The notes below the pieces were generated by a model, which did not search any database, was not told the DNA's origin, and saw only the letters and a list, made by a program, of their open reading frames with translations. DNA of 57,401 bases from CAZCEC01 sp964497615 (GTDB taxonomy: Bacteria; Chloroflexota; Anaerolineae; Anaerolineales; UBA6663): assembly GCA_964497615.1 (NCBI GenBank), contig CAZCEC010000040.1, positions 1-57,401 on the forward strand, in the 5' to 3' direction. The position numbers were made by a program, and so were the translations under genes. How positions within the stretch are numbered: the first letter of the stretch is position 1; each line of letters starts with the position of its first letter. Below, piece by piece: positions 18,087 to 25,888 of the stretch.

Positions 18087-19358
18087 TCAACCCCGGCGCT
18101 TTTGGCACTTCAGGGCGGTCTGTTTCAGGCCGTTGAGTTTCTTGCCCAGCGACGCCAACATGGGTGCATACTCAGGCAGGCAGTGGCCGCCTACCATGAT
18201 GGCGTGGAGGTCGGCGCAGGCCTCCAGCACGGTGATGAGCTGGCGCATGCCCGGGTCACGCCGCGCGAGATCTGCCACTTCGATTGCATCTTCTGCGTTC
18301 CACTCCGACATGACCAGGAGGCCGGCGGCCTTGACCAATTGGGGGCTGACGACCAAATTCACCGCGGCTTGCGCCAGGGTCTGCGCCGTGTCCGCGTCAA
18401 GTTCGGGAAACAGCGATTCCACAAGGGACGCGGCTGCCTCAAGTTTCGTCAGCGCGCGCTGGCTGCGGGGGTGGGGTTTGGTGGTCGCCTCAGGAGCTGA
18501 TGATGCGGAGGTATTGACCTCCGGCTGGGCATCATCGGCTACTCCCTCGGCATCCACTGGAGACTCAGCGGGCACCAAGCCGAGAGTGAGCGCCGCTTCC
18601 TCAACATCCTGCCCACCTTTTACAACCCGCTCGACCAGCCGCTTGGCATCACGTTCGGTTAGGCTCCGCTCAGCCGCCACGCGCGCCAGGGCCGGTTGCT
18701 GGTCCATTGGTGCTTGGCCGAGTGCTCGAGCAGCTTTGACTGTCAGGCGGCCAGTCGCCACCTCGCCTTGTACGGCCGGATCGGTTCCGAGAAGCTCCTG
18801 GAGCTCGTAAAGATATGAGCGGGCGATCCCTACCTTTTGAGCGATCGTTTCCCAAGTGAGTTTGTGACGCTCCCTCAGCCGCGTGACCGCGGTAGCCTGT
18901 TCCAGGGGCGAAAGGTTCTTGCGGACCTGGGCCGTGAGCGTGATCAGATCGCAATCGAGCGTGCCAGGCTGAAGTAGGATGGCCTTCGCTGTAGCGCGGC
19001 CCAGGTGCCGAAGAGCCGCCACCCGGCGGTGCCCGTCCAGTACCATAAACTCGGCGGCTTGACCTTCCACGCCTGTCAGCAGCAGGGGCACGCGCTGGCC
19101 GTCCTCCGTCAGGCTTACTACCAGGTCCTGGTCCTGGTCATCGTGCTCACCGTCGAAGCGGGCGCGCGTCTGCAGGGGGCTGGAGGCGCTGATGGCATCC
19201 AGGCGCACCTCGCGGTACTGCTCGCCCAGCACTGGCAGGGTGGCGGATTCGCTGGTTGGTGCGTCGCCCAGGTCCTGAAGCCTGACGCGGGCGAAGGGAT
19301 TGGGCATTCGGATTGCCGTCGCCAGGGCAGCGTTTTCCGACATGGGCGTTTGCGACAC
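18087..19358 (-). CDS. parB: ParB-family partition protein
   Basis: ParB proteins bind parS-like sites and, with ParA, segregate DNA. This 423-residue product has the N-terminal ParB/Srx fold with the CTP-binding GHRRVAA motif (about 109-115), then a central HTH (KLTWETIAQKVGIARSYLYE, about 167-186) and a long C-terminal region with an acidic, Ser/Pro-rich linker. I chose GTG 19358, which has GAGG five bases upstream and follows the stop of the 53-residue gene by 13 bp; ATG 19343 is possible. It is cotranscribed with the pilus genes, which is unusual. Confidence 0.87.
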   Translation of the reverse strand: MSQTPMSENAALATAIRMPNPFARVRLQDLGDAPTSESATLPVLGEQYREVRLDAISASSPLQTRARFDGEHDDQDQDLVVSLTEDGQRVPLLLTGVEGQAAEFMVLDGHRRVAALRHLGRATAKAILLQPGTLDCDLITLTAQVRKNLSPLEQATAVTRLRERHKLTWETIAQKVGIARSYLYELQELLGTDPAVQGEVATGRLTVKAARALGQAPMDQQPALARVAAERSLTERDAKRLVERVVKGGQDVEEAALTLGLVPAESPVDAEGVADDAQPEVNTSASSAPEATTKPHPRSQRALTKLEAAASLVESLFPELDADTAQTLAQAAVNLVVSPQLVKAAGLLVMSEWNAEDAIEVADLARRDPGMRQLITVLEACADLHAIMVGGHCLPEYAPMLASLGKKLNGLKQTALKCQKRRG

Positions 19359-19371
19359 GGTCACCTCATAC

Positions 19372-19533
19372 TCAGGGCTTGCGCCAGCGCCCCAGCAGGA
19401 TGGCCGAGAGCGGCAGGATGGCGCAGGCGAGACATAGCCAGGGCTGAATATTGGCGATGGGCCAGGCGTAGGCCAAAGCCAGGGCAAAGGCGGGCGTGAC
19501 GACCAGTAGGGCGGCTCGCAGGAGCAGGCTCAT
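19372..19533 (-). CDS. 53-residue double-helix membrane peptide between parA and parB
   Basis: An open frame of 53 codons runs from ATG 19533 to TGA 19372-19374. The peptide begins MSLLLRAALLVVTPAFALAL, has a second hydrophobic stretch ending in SAILLGRWRKP, and carries a basic C-terminus, a sensible inner-membrane topology. It fills the space between the promoter-like site at 19589-19618 and the parB start. The competing antisense-free frame of parB across this region is Pro/Ser-rich and not protein-like. Only a weak GGAA Shine-Dalgarno is seen. Function unknown. Confidence 0.6.
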   Translation of the reverse strand: MSLLLRAALLVVTPAFALALAYAWPIANIQPWLCLACAILPLSAILLGRWRKP

Positions 19534-19558
19534 TCAAACATTCCGTGTTCAGATTTGT

Positions 19559-19582
19559 CACCTACAGTTAGACACCCACAGT
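19559..19582 (-). promoter_or_regulatory. Direct repeat pair, candidate operator
   Basis: Two 10-bp direct repeats that differ at one base (CACCTACAGT at 19559-19568, CACCCACAGT at 19573-19582, plus-strand reading) lie 14 bp apart. They fall at the expected transcription start and just downstream of the -10 element at 19589-19594. This placement suits a repressor site for the parB-pilus operon; no regulator is identified. Confidence 0.4.
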
Positions 19583-19588
19583 GGCGAG

Positions 19589-19618
19589 ATAGTACCATCA
19601 TAGTTATCAGCGTGTCAA
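19589..19618 (-). promoter_or_regulatory. Sigma70-type promoter for the parB-Tad-T4SS operon
   Basis: On the minus strand a perfect TTGACA (19613-19618) is followed after 18 bp by TACTAT (19589-19594). The -35 box overlaps the parA stop codon at 19615-19617. It would start transcription near 19582 and read the 53-residue peptide gene, parB and the following pilus and secretion genes. Confidence 0.6.
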
Positions 19619-20460
19619 TCGTTTTTCAACAATTCGGGTGATGTTGGTGGCATGGCTTCCCGCGCAGCATCGATTCCCAGGTCAATTTCAGCCGCGACCT
19701 GCCGGAAACTGGCGGCGACGGCCGAATCAGGCCGCGCCAGCACCACCAGGCGCTCGTTGACGTTTGGGCGGCCGGGCAGCGTCCGCAGCAGCCCCGAGTG
19801 GCGGATGGGCGTAAAGCTGGGCAGCCGGTGCTCGTCAAGCTTGCCCCGAAGCTTGCGCGGAACGCCCACCTTGCCTGCCCCATTAGGCAGAAAGCCCAGG
19901 AATTCGGGCCGGCCATTGCCGCGGGCGTGGCGGGCGTGGACCACGAGCTGGAGGGTGGGGGTGGCGGCGTAGAGGTCGTAAAGTGAGAGGCCGGTGGGGA
20001 CGATGATCTCGTCGCAGGCCAGCAGCGCGAGGTGCTCCATGAAGGGGTGGCCGCCAGGACAGTCGAGGAGCACGTAATCAAATGCGTCAGGCGCAAGCTG
20101 GTGTAGCTCCAGGGCGAGGGCGGTTGGCGCCAACCGGCCAGCTTCGTCGGCCCGGCGTGGGTCCTGCACGCCATCCACTTGCTCGACGGTATGCAGGTCG
20201 GGCGCACCTGGCGCTAGCCAGACCCCCTCAGCGCCACTGGGGCGGATGAGAGCTAAGAGCGGCTGGAGGCCCAGGAGCGCGGCGGCCACCGAATGCTCGA
20301 GCCCGACAACCACGCCAAAGGTCTGTGAGGCGCAGGCGTTGCTATCCAGGTCAATCACCAGCACGCGCCGGCCGAGGGCGGCCAGGGCGACTGAGAGATT
20401 CACACAGGCCGTAGTTTTGCCACAACCGCCCTTCTGGGAGAAGAAAGCAATGATGCGCAT
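19615..20460 (-). CDS. parA: ParA-family partition ATPase
   Basis: The 281-residue product starts MRIIAFFSQKGGCGKTTACV: a deviant Walker A KGGCGKTT at residues 10-17, with the signature Lys of ParA/MinD ATPases. VLVIDLDSNACASQTFGV (Walker A') and YVLLDCPGGH (Walker B) follow. ParA ATPases pattern on DNA and move ParB-bound cargo. There is no N-terminal HTH, so it is the short, non-autorepressing type. GGAGGTTAC precedes the ATG. Together with parB it could stabilise an excised element or place the pilus. Confidence 0.92.
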   Translation of the reverse strand: MRIIAFFSQKGGCGKTTACVNLSVALAALGRRVLVIDLDSNACASQTFGVVVGLEHSVAAALLGLQPLLALIRPSGAEGVWLAPGAPDLHTVEQVDGVQDPRRADEAGRLAPTALALELHQLAPDAFDYVLLDCPGGHPFMEHLALLACDEIIVPTGLSLYDLYAATPTLQLVVHARHARGNGRPEFLGFLPNGAGKVGVPRKLRGKLDEHRLPSFTPIRHSGLLRTLPGRPNVNERLVVLARPDSAVAASFRQVAAEIDLGIDAAREAMPPTSPELLKND

Positions 20461-20512
20461 GTAACCTCCGATGCTGTCAGCATAGGAGATGACACAGCTC
20501 GATTGCTCCTCT

Positions 20513-20532
20513 TTTCATCCTCGTGGATGAAA
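20513..20532. promoter_or_regulatory. Inverted repeat, candidate parS/operator near parA
   Basis: TTTCATCC at 20513-20520 and GGATGAAA at 20525-20532 form a perfect 8-bp inverted repeat around TCGT, 53 bp upstream of the parA start. The GTTTCA.../...TGAAAC outer shape recalls parS sites, but the centre differs from the classical parS. It could be the ParB site or an operator. Confidence 0.4.
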
Positions 20533-20724
20533 CAACTGGATCGTGGACGGAAACTGATTCTGAAGATGATTCGGAAAGGGGAACAGGTCGCCATCAACCA
20601 TGCTGGTGAGCAAAGGCTTAGGCAAAACTGATCAACTATGATCAAGCCAAAGCAAGAGTGCTCATGGGCAATATCGCTTGCTTTGCCGAGTGTTTTGGAA
20701 GATCGCCGGACCTGAATAGCGAGA

Positions 20725-20764
20725 CATTATGTGAAATGTCCACTAGTGGACATTTCACATAATG
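20725..20764. repeat. 40-bp perfect palindrome
   Basis: The 20 bases of the left half (20725-20744, starting CATTATGTGA) are the exact reverse complement of the right half (20745-20764); the centre is ACTAGT. It lies 22 bp past the stop of the ABC permease gene. There is no T-run, and no loop bases remain, so it suits a dimeric or tetrameric DNA-binding protein or a recombination site better than an intrinsic terminator. Confidence 0.9.
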
Positions 20765-20786
20765 AGTGCTTGAAATAGCAATAGCA

Positions 20787-21614
20787 CTACGTGCCGGAGC
20801 TCTGATAATTCCTCAGCCCCAACGACCAGAAACCATACGCCAGTGCGAAGGCAACAACCGCCACGACGGGGGCTAGATAGGGAAAGAAGCTGGAATAGAT
20901 CTGGCTATCGAGCTGAAAGAAGACGTGCGTGGGATAGTAGCCCATAAAAGCATAGGGAAAAATAAACGTCATGATGAAGGCGAATACGCTGCCATAAATG
21001 TGGACCGGGTAGTTTGCGACGCGGAACAGAAACGTGTGAGCGATACCACGCAGGTTGCTCGTTTGTATGAACCAGAAGCCGAAGCCCGACAGAAACAGGG
21101 ACACGGCAAACTCAATCACTGCTCCGGACAGAATTACGATCAATAGGAATGCAATTGTCGCCGCATTCCAGGTAACACGCACATGTGTTGCAGTAATGAA
21201 CAGCATCGCCAAACTGGGGATTCCCAGATCCTGGACTACGAAACTGCTGGTCAGGATTTGCCAGATGGGATGTACCGGCCGGACCAGCAGCAGGTCGTAT
21301 TGGCCAGTCCGCACCAGTTGGTCGTGTCCCCAAAAGGGGATGAAGATAGCTTGGTGCACGTTATGACTTAGCTTCCAGACCGCGAACATGAACCCGAGGG
21401 ACCAAACGTCCCAGCCGCCGATGGTCTTGAAGGTGTTGGCCGGGATGACGATCAGTAGGATATCCATACCGCCAATGAAGGACACGCCGACTGCTGTCAA
21501 AGCGAAATTAAGCGGGTATTGCAGCTCCGCCTTGAGCGATTTCCACTTGAGCAGCAGGATGATCCGCAGCATGCTACCCACCTTGGACCGCCAGCTTTCT
21601 AACCACTCTGGCAA
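20787..21614 (-). CDS. ABC-2 family transporter permease (COG3694 type)
   Basis: This 275-residue protein has six hydrophobic segments (about 35-60, 70-95, 125-145, 150-180, 205-225, 240-265) and the segment VRTGQYDLLLVRPVHPIW, which is characteristic of the COG3694/PF06182 permeases. It overlaps the preceding permease gene by 41 bp. With COG4587 and COG4586 partners it forms a conserved three-gene ABC-2 exporter whose substrate is not known. Confidence 0.87.
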   Translation of the reverse strand: MPEWLESWRSKVGSMLRIILLLKWKSLKAELQYPLNFALTAVGVSFIGGMDILLIVIPANTFKTIGGWDVWSLGFMFAVWKLSHNVHQAIFIPFWGHDQLVRTGQYDLLLVRPVHPIWQILTSSFVVQDLGIPSLAMLFITATHVRVTWNAATIAFLLIVILSGAVIEFAVSLFLSGFGFWFIQTSNLRGIAHTFLFRVANYPVHIYGSVFAFIMTFIFPYAFMGYYPTHVFFQLDSQIYSSFFPYLAPVVAVVAFALAYGFWSLGLRNYQSSGT

Positions 21615-22389
21615 AGACCAAGCGGCTCAAACCAAATAGGGCGATGACCCACAGCAGTTGAAACCCAAGTTCCCAACCTGCCCTGTACAGCGGCGTAGTT
21701 TCTACCAAAATGGAGAGCGGCGTGTAGTTGATCCCTCGAAACGGCAGCGCCAGCGCAATTGCCTTGAACGGCGCGGGAAACAGCCACAGCGGAATGTAGA
21801 CGCCGGCCAGCAAGTCGGTCAGGCTCCACTTGGCGAAACGGATGCCCCCGATCTCCGTGATCCAAAAGCCGGCCAGCGAAACGATGAAGTCGACGTAGAA
21901 GGCGATCAGGAAGGCGAGGCCAAACGACGACAAGAAGGCCAGCCATACCCAAGGGGATGCCGGCAAACGGATGCCCAGCACCAGCGCCGCCAGGATGAAC
22001 AGCGGCAGCGAGGCGGTCAGAAAGCGCACCAGCGACTTGCCGATCGTTTGGTACAGCAGCAAGTCCGCGTACGCCATCGGCCGCGTGATATCGAACAAGA
22101 TATCGCCGCTGCGAATGCGCTCGTTGGTCTCCAAAATCAACGAGTTGGAGAACAATGGATTGATCACCAGACTCATCACAGCATAGGTCGTGATGCTGGC
22201 GATGGATACGCCCAGATAGGCGTCCTGCTGCCCATACAGCGCACCCCACAATGCGCGGAACACCAACACCAGGATGAACGTCCGGATTAGCCCGATGACA
22301 AGGTCGAAGCGATAGACCAGCGTTTCCTGTAGGTAAATTATTACCACTGTCAGGAAGGGGGAGCGCAGCGAAGCAGGGCTGGCGGCCAT
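21574..22389 (-). CDS. ABC-2 family transporter permease (COG4587 type)
   Basis: This 271-residue protein has six hydrophobic segments and the segment SGDILFDITRPMAYADLLLY, the counterpart of the GQYDLLLVRP motif in its sister permease. ATG 22389 lies 4 bp after the ATPase stop. The two permeases likely form a heterodimer with the ATPase encoded before them. The upstream extension of the frame overlaps the ATPase gene and is not used. Confidence 0.87.
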   Translation of the reverse strand: MAASPASLRSPFLTVVIIYLQETLVYRFDLVIGLIRTFILVLVFRALWGALYGQQDAYLGVSIASITTYAVMSLVINPLFSNSLILETNERIRSGDILFDITRPMAYADLLLYQTIGKSLVRFLTASLPLFILAALVLGIRLPASPWVWLAFLSSFGLAFLIAFYVDFIVSLAGFWITEIGGIRFAKWSLTDLLAGVYIPLWLFPAPFKAIALALPFRGINYTPLSILVETTPLYRAGWELGFQLLWVIALFGLSRLVFARVVRKLAVQGG

Positions 22390-22393
22390 CGAC

Positions 22394-23392
22394 TTACCGG
22401 GCAGGCCTCGCGCCGGAGCTTTCTTCGTAAATTTCGGTAACGATGCTCTCGATCGTGGCATCCTGCAGCGCGACATCGCGGATGCCGCTGTTCTTGTCCA
22501 GCGACGAGATCAGCTCAAAGCCGGACACTTCGTCTCGGCCAAACTCAACCCACACCACGTTCGGCTCGCGGCGCACCACACGCCCCTGCCCTGCCGCTAG
22601 GTCCAAGGTCGGTGCCTCGGCGTCGAACTCCACGCGCAGCAGCCGGCGCTGGCCAAACCTGTTCAGGATTGCTTGCGGGGTGTCATCCAGGATCACCTTG
22701 CCCTTGTCAATAATGACGATGCGCTTACAGAAGCGCTCGACGTCGGCCAAGTTGTGCGTGGTCAGGAGGATGGTGGTCTGTTTGGCTGCGTTCAGCTCAG
22801 CCAGGAAGCGCAGGATGTTGTTCTTGGATACGACGTCCAGCCCAATCGTCGGCTCGTCCAGGTATAGGATCGGCGGCTCGTGCAGCAGCGCGGCCACCAG
22901 CTCGCCCTTCATGCGCTGGCCCAGGCTCAGCTTGCGCACCGGCTGGTCGAGGAAGGCCTGCATTTGCAGCAGGTCGACTAGGAAGGACAATTGGTGCTGG
23001 AAGTTGGGCGGCGGCACCTTGTACATGGCTGCAAGGATTTCAAACGAGTCCACTAGCGGCAGGTCCCACCATAACTGGCTGCGCTGGCCGTACACCACGC
23101 CGATTTGATGCGCGTTGCGAGTCCGGTTGTGGTAAGGCACCAGGCCGTTCACGGTGACTTGGCCGGCGGTAGGGATCAGCACGCCGGTCAGGATTTTGAT
23201 GGTGGTTGACTTGCCGGCGCCATTGGGGCCGAGGTAGCCGATGATTTCGCCTTGCCCAATCGACAAGCTCACGTCGTCAACCGCACGAATCTCGCGGTAC
23301 TTAGGGAAGAGCAGGCTCTTGAGCTTGCCGTTCAAGCCGGCGCCCGGTTGAGCTATTTTAAAGTGTTTTGTGAGGTGGGTGATTTCAATCAC
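22394..23392 (-). CDS. ABC-2 exporter ATPase (COG4586 type)
   Basis: A 332-residue ABC ATPase with Walker A GPNGAGKSTTIK (about 60-71), Q-loop region VVYGQRSQLWWDLP, signature LSLGQRMKGELVAALL and Walker B ILYLDEPTIGLD followed by the switch His in LLTTHNLADVE. The QRSQLWWDLP block is typical of COG4586 ATPases that pair with COG4587 and COG3694 permeases. The GTG at 23392 gives the usual MIEITHLTKHF start; a TTG at 23422 is the alternative. It is the first gene of its operon. Confidence 0.93.
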   Translation of the reverse strand: MIEITHLTKHFKIAQPGAGLNGKLKSLLFPKYREIRAVDDVSLSIGQGEIIGYLGPNGAGKSTTIKILTGVLIPTAGQVTVNGLVPYHNRTRNAHQIGVVYGQRSQLWWDLPLVDSFEILAAMYKVPPPNFQHQLSFLVDLLQMQAFLDQPVRKLSLGQRMKGELVAALLHEPPILYLDEPTIGLDVVSKNNILRFLAELNAAKQTTILLTTHNLADVERFCKRIVIIDKGKVILDDTPQAILNRFGQRRLLRVEFDAEAPTLDLAAGQGRVVRREPNVVWVEFGRDEVSGFELISSLDKNSGIRDVALQDATIESIVTEIYEESSGARPAR

Positions 23393-23861
23393 AAATAGTC
23401 CAAGCAGGCGGTAGGGTGACAAGCCGATAGGGTTCGCGCTCCCTGGTATCAGACTATTGACACTGCAAGTTTCGTTGTGCTACTGTTCGTAGCAATTCAA
23501 TTTCCTATCTTCTTACTGTGTTGGTCGCGCAACTTTCTGCTTGCCGCCAGACAGAAACCGCCTCACCAACTATCCGATTGGGCCATGGCGAACAGTGTAA
23601 GTCCGAGAGTTTCAACAAACGACTAGTCAGAACCATTCGCGATAAGACGCAGGAATGACAAACTAGATTCCCAACCGTGACTTCATCAGAATGTCGAGAT
23701 TCGCGCTGCCTTACGACCTCTACACCATTATCGTTATACACTCGTTCTAAGCAACATACTCGTACCTGCGTTTAGCACAAAACATATTCTGGTTTTAGCT
23801 GCTTTAAGGCCATCTTCCCGATGGCCTGTTTGCATTCCCATCGAAAGGAGGTGATGAAATT
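23393..23861. other. Intergenic region between the ABC operon and the helicase module
   Basis: About 470 bp separating divergent operons, visibly lower in GC. No gene is supported. It should hold the promoter of the ABC operon and the promoter of the helicase. A plus-strand TTGACA at 23457-23462 is followed after 18 bp by TACTGT (23481-23486), a weak match. A small hairpin (GCTAC at 23478-23482 with GTAGC at 23488-23492) overlaps it, and a second hairpin ends just before the helicase Shine-Dalgarno. Confidence 0.5.
23811..23855 (+). promoter_or_regulatory. Hairpin plus full-length Shine-Dalgarno before the helicase
   Basis: An 8-bp stem (AGGCCATC with GATGGCCT, loop TTCCC) near 23811-23831 is followed by GTTTGCATTC and then AAAGGAGGTGAT at 23844-23855, a complete match to the anti-Shine-Dalgarno of 16S rRNA. 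It decides the GTG start at 23862. Confidence 0.6.
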
Positions 23862-25760
23862 GTGCCATCCACTGACGGCCCGGCCCGCGCGCGTGTCGTC
23901 CAGCACGTGGACGGGCCTCTGGAGCTCCAGGCCGGGCACGGCACCGGCAAGACCACGCTCCTCCTGGAGCGCTTCACCCGCCTGGTGAAGGCGCGCCTCG
24001 CCTGGCCCTACGAGGTGCTCCTGCTCACCTTCACCCGCCGCGCCGCCCTGGAGATGCGCGAACGGCTCCAACGCCTGCTAGATGAAGACACCGACGACCT
24101 GCCCATCCTCACCCTCCACGCCTTCGCCCGCCGCCTCCTCGCCAGCCAGCCCGACCGCAAGCACCAACCCATCACCATCTTCGACCCCAACCAGGCGTTT
24201 CGCGTCCTTCGCCGCGCCATGGCCGACGCGGGCCTGCCCGAGACCGTCTGGTCGCCCGCCTTTGTCGCCGGGCTGGTGGCGGACGCCAAGGAGCAAGGCC
24301 AGGGGCCGGAAGCCTTCACCACCGTGCCCGGCTCGCAGGCGCAGCAGGCCGTCGGACGCGCCTACGCCCGCTACCAGGCGCTGCTGGCCCAGGCCCGCGC
24401 CCTGGACTTCGCAGACCTGATCGTCGAGGCGACCCGGCTGCTGCGCACCGACCACGACCTTCAATCGCAGCTCCATCTGCACTACCGCTTCATCATGGTG
24501 GACGAGTTCCAGGACACCAGCCTGGGCCAATACGCCCTGGTGCGGATGCTGGCCGGGCCGAGCGATAACCTGGTCGTGGCCGGCTCGTCCGCACAGTCCA
24601 TCTACGAGTGGCGCCACGCCCACTATCCCCGCCTGTCCGCCCAGTTCCGGGCGGACTTCCCCGAAGCACCCCTGGTCTGCCTGAAGGACAACTTCCGCTC
24701 ATCGGCCCAGATCGTGGCATCGGCGGGCGCCCTGTTCCAGCCGGGACAGTACCCGGACGTGGACCTGGTCGCCCAGCGCGGCGCGGGCGAGCGGATCCAC
24801 GACGTACGCCTGCCCAGTGAGCACGACGAGGCGGCGTTCGTGGCGCGAGAAGCCGGACGGCTGGCGCAGGCTGGCACCCCGGTGAACGAGATGGCGGTGC
24901 TCTTTCGCACCAACCGCCAGAGCGCGTTGCTGGAGCACGCCTTCATGCGGCAGAAGGTGCCCTACGTCCTGCCTGGCCGCCAGCGGCTCTACCACCGCCG
25001 CGAGGTGCGCGATGTACTGGCCTATCTCGCGCTGGCGACGGCGGGCGACGAGCGCGCCCTGGACCAGGTCATCAACGCCCCGCCGCGCGGCCTGGGGCCG
25101 GCGGCGCTGCGACTGCTGCACGACGAGCACGGCCACATCACCTGGGCGCGGCTGGTGGAAGTGCTGTCGAACCCGGATGAAACCGGGCTAAAGCCCAAGG
25201 CCGTCCTTGCCGTTGAGCAGTTCTGGGACCTGGCCCAGGCGCTACGGGCTGCGGCTGCCAGCCTTGGGCCGGCCGAGTTGATTGACCGGGTGCTGGACGA
25301 CACTGGCTACCGGGCGTGGTTGACGGACGAACTGGACGGCTCGCTGCGGCTCAACTCGATCCAAGAGCTGCGGCGTGAAGCGGAAGGCTACGCGGACACG
25401 GCCAGGTTCCTGGCGGCCGTCTTAGCGCAGATCGAGGCTGACCTGGAGCGCCCGGACGACGAGGGTGTGACCCTGCTGACCATCCACGCCGCCAAGGGGC
25501 TCCAGTTCAAGGTGGTGTTCGTGGTCGGGTTGGAAGAAGGGCTGCTGCCGGCGGCGAAGGCGGTGGACGGCGCCGGCGAGGCAGGCGAGAGGCGGCTGGC
25601 GCACGTGGCCATCAGCCGCGCCTGCGACCTGCTGTACCTGGTCAGTGCTCAGTCGCGCGAGTTGGGCGGGCGGCGCGTCTATCCTCGCCCCAGCCGATAT
25701 CTGGGCGCGATCCCGAAGGAGGCCATCGTCCGTTACTCGCCCAACGGCCACGGCCTGTAG
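23862..25760 (+). CDS. UvrD/Rep-like SF1A DNA helicase
   Basis: UvrD-like helicases unwind DNA 3' to 5' with ATP. This 632-residue protein has Walker A GHGTGKTTLLLERF (about 24-37), motif Ia LLTFTRRAALEM, motif II VDEFQDTS (about 212-219), motif III region SIYEWRHA, motif IV NFRSSAQIV, motif V TIHAAKGLQFKVVF (about 540) and motif VI VAISRACDLLYL. The set is complete, but it is shorter than PcrA (754 residues at 44004) and lacks its C-terminal Tudor-like tail. It opens the plus-strand module and probably serves the element's own replication or recombination. Confidence 0.92.
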   Translation: MPSTDGPARARVVQHVDGPLELQAGHGTGKTTLLLERFTRLVKARLAWPYEVLLLTFTRRAALEMRERLQRLLDEDTDDLPILTLHAFARRLLASQPDRKHQPITIFDPNQAFRVLRRAMADAGLPETVWSPAFVAGLVADAKEQGQGPEAFTTVPGSQAQQAVGRAYARYQALLAQARALDFADLIVEATRLLRTDHDLQSQLHLHYRFIMVDEFQDTSLGQYALVRMLAGPSDNLVVAGSSAQSIYEWRHAHYPRLSAQFRADFPEAPLVCLKDNFRSSAQIVASAGALFQPGQYPDVDLVAQRGAGERIHDVRLPSEHDEAAFVAREAGRLAQAGTPVNEMAVLFRTNRQSALLEHAFMRQKVPYVLPGRQRLYHRREVRDVLAYLALATAGDERALDQVINAPPRGLGPAALRLLHDEHGHITWARLVEVLSNPDETGLKPKAVLAVEQFWDLAQALRAAAASLGPAELIDRVLDDTGYRAWLTDELDGSLRLNSIQELRREAEGYADTARFLAAVLAQIEADLERPDDEGVTLLTIHAAKGLQFKVVFVVGLEEGLLPAAKAVDGAGEAGERRLAHVAISRACDLLYLVSAQSRELGGRRVYPRPSRYLGAIPKEAIVRYSPNGHGL

Positions 25761-25812
25761 AAAGGAGCCACCCACACATAGAACATTCCACAACCGAATA
25801 ACCCACTCACAT

Positions 25813-25848
25813 GACAGCCCCAACGGAACCCACCCCGTTGGGGCTGTC
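25813..25848 (+). terminator. Perfect 14-bp stem hairpin after the helicase
   Basis: Arms 25813-25826 and 25835-25848 (GACAGCCCCAACGG and its complement) around an 8-base loop, followed by GCCGTTT. It lies 52 bp after the helicase stop and 27 bp before an AAAGGAG at the next gene; it may terminate or attenuate. Confidence 0.75.
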
Positions 25849-25888
25849 GCCGTTTAAGCCGCAGTTCATCAGCTAAAGGAGTCCTGCA

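Larger units (their letters stand above)
20461..20786. other. Intergenic region between parA and the ABC-2 operon
   Basis: About 326 bp without a convincing gene. It holds the parA leader, an inverted repeat at 20513-20532 and a 40-bp perfect palindrome at 20725-20764. It is AT-richer than the genes on either side. A minus-strand frame to 20645 overlaps parA and is not protein-like. Confidence 0.7.

Noticed and set aside
20725..20764. Palindrome as the intrinsic terminator of the ABC operon
   Set aside because: It has no loop bases and no T-run on the minus strand, so it was not called a terminator.
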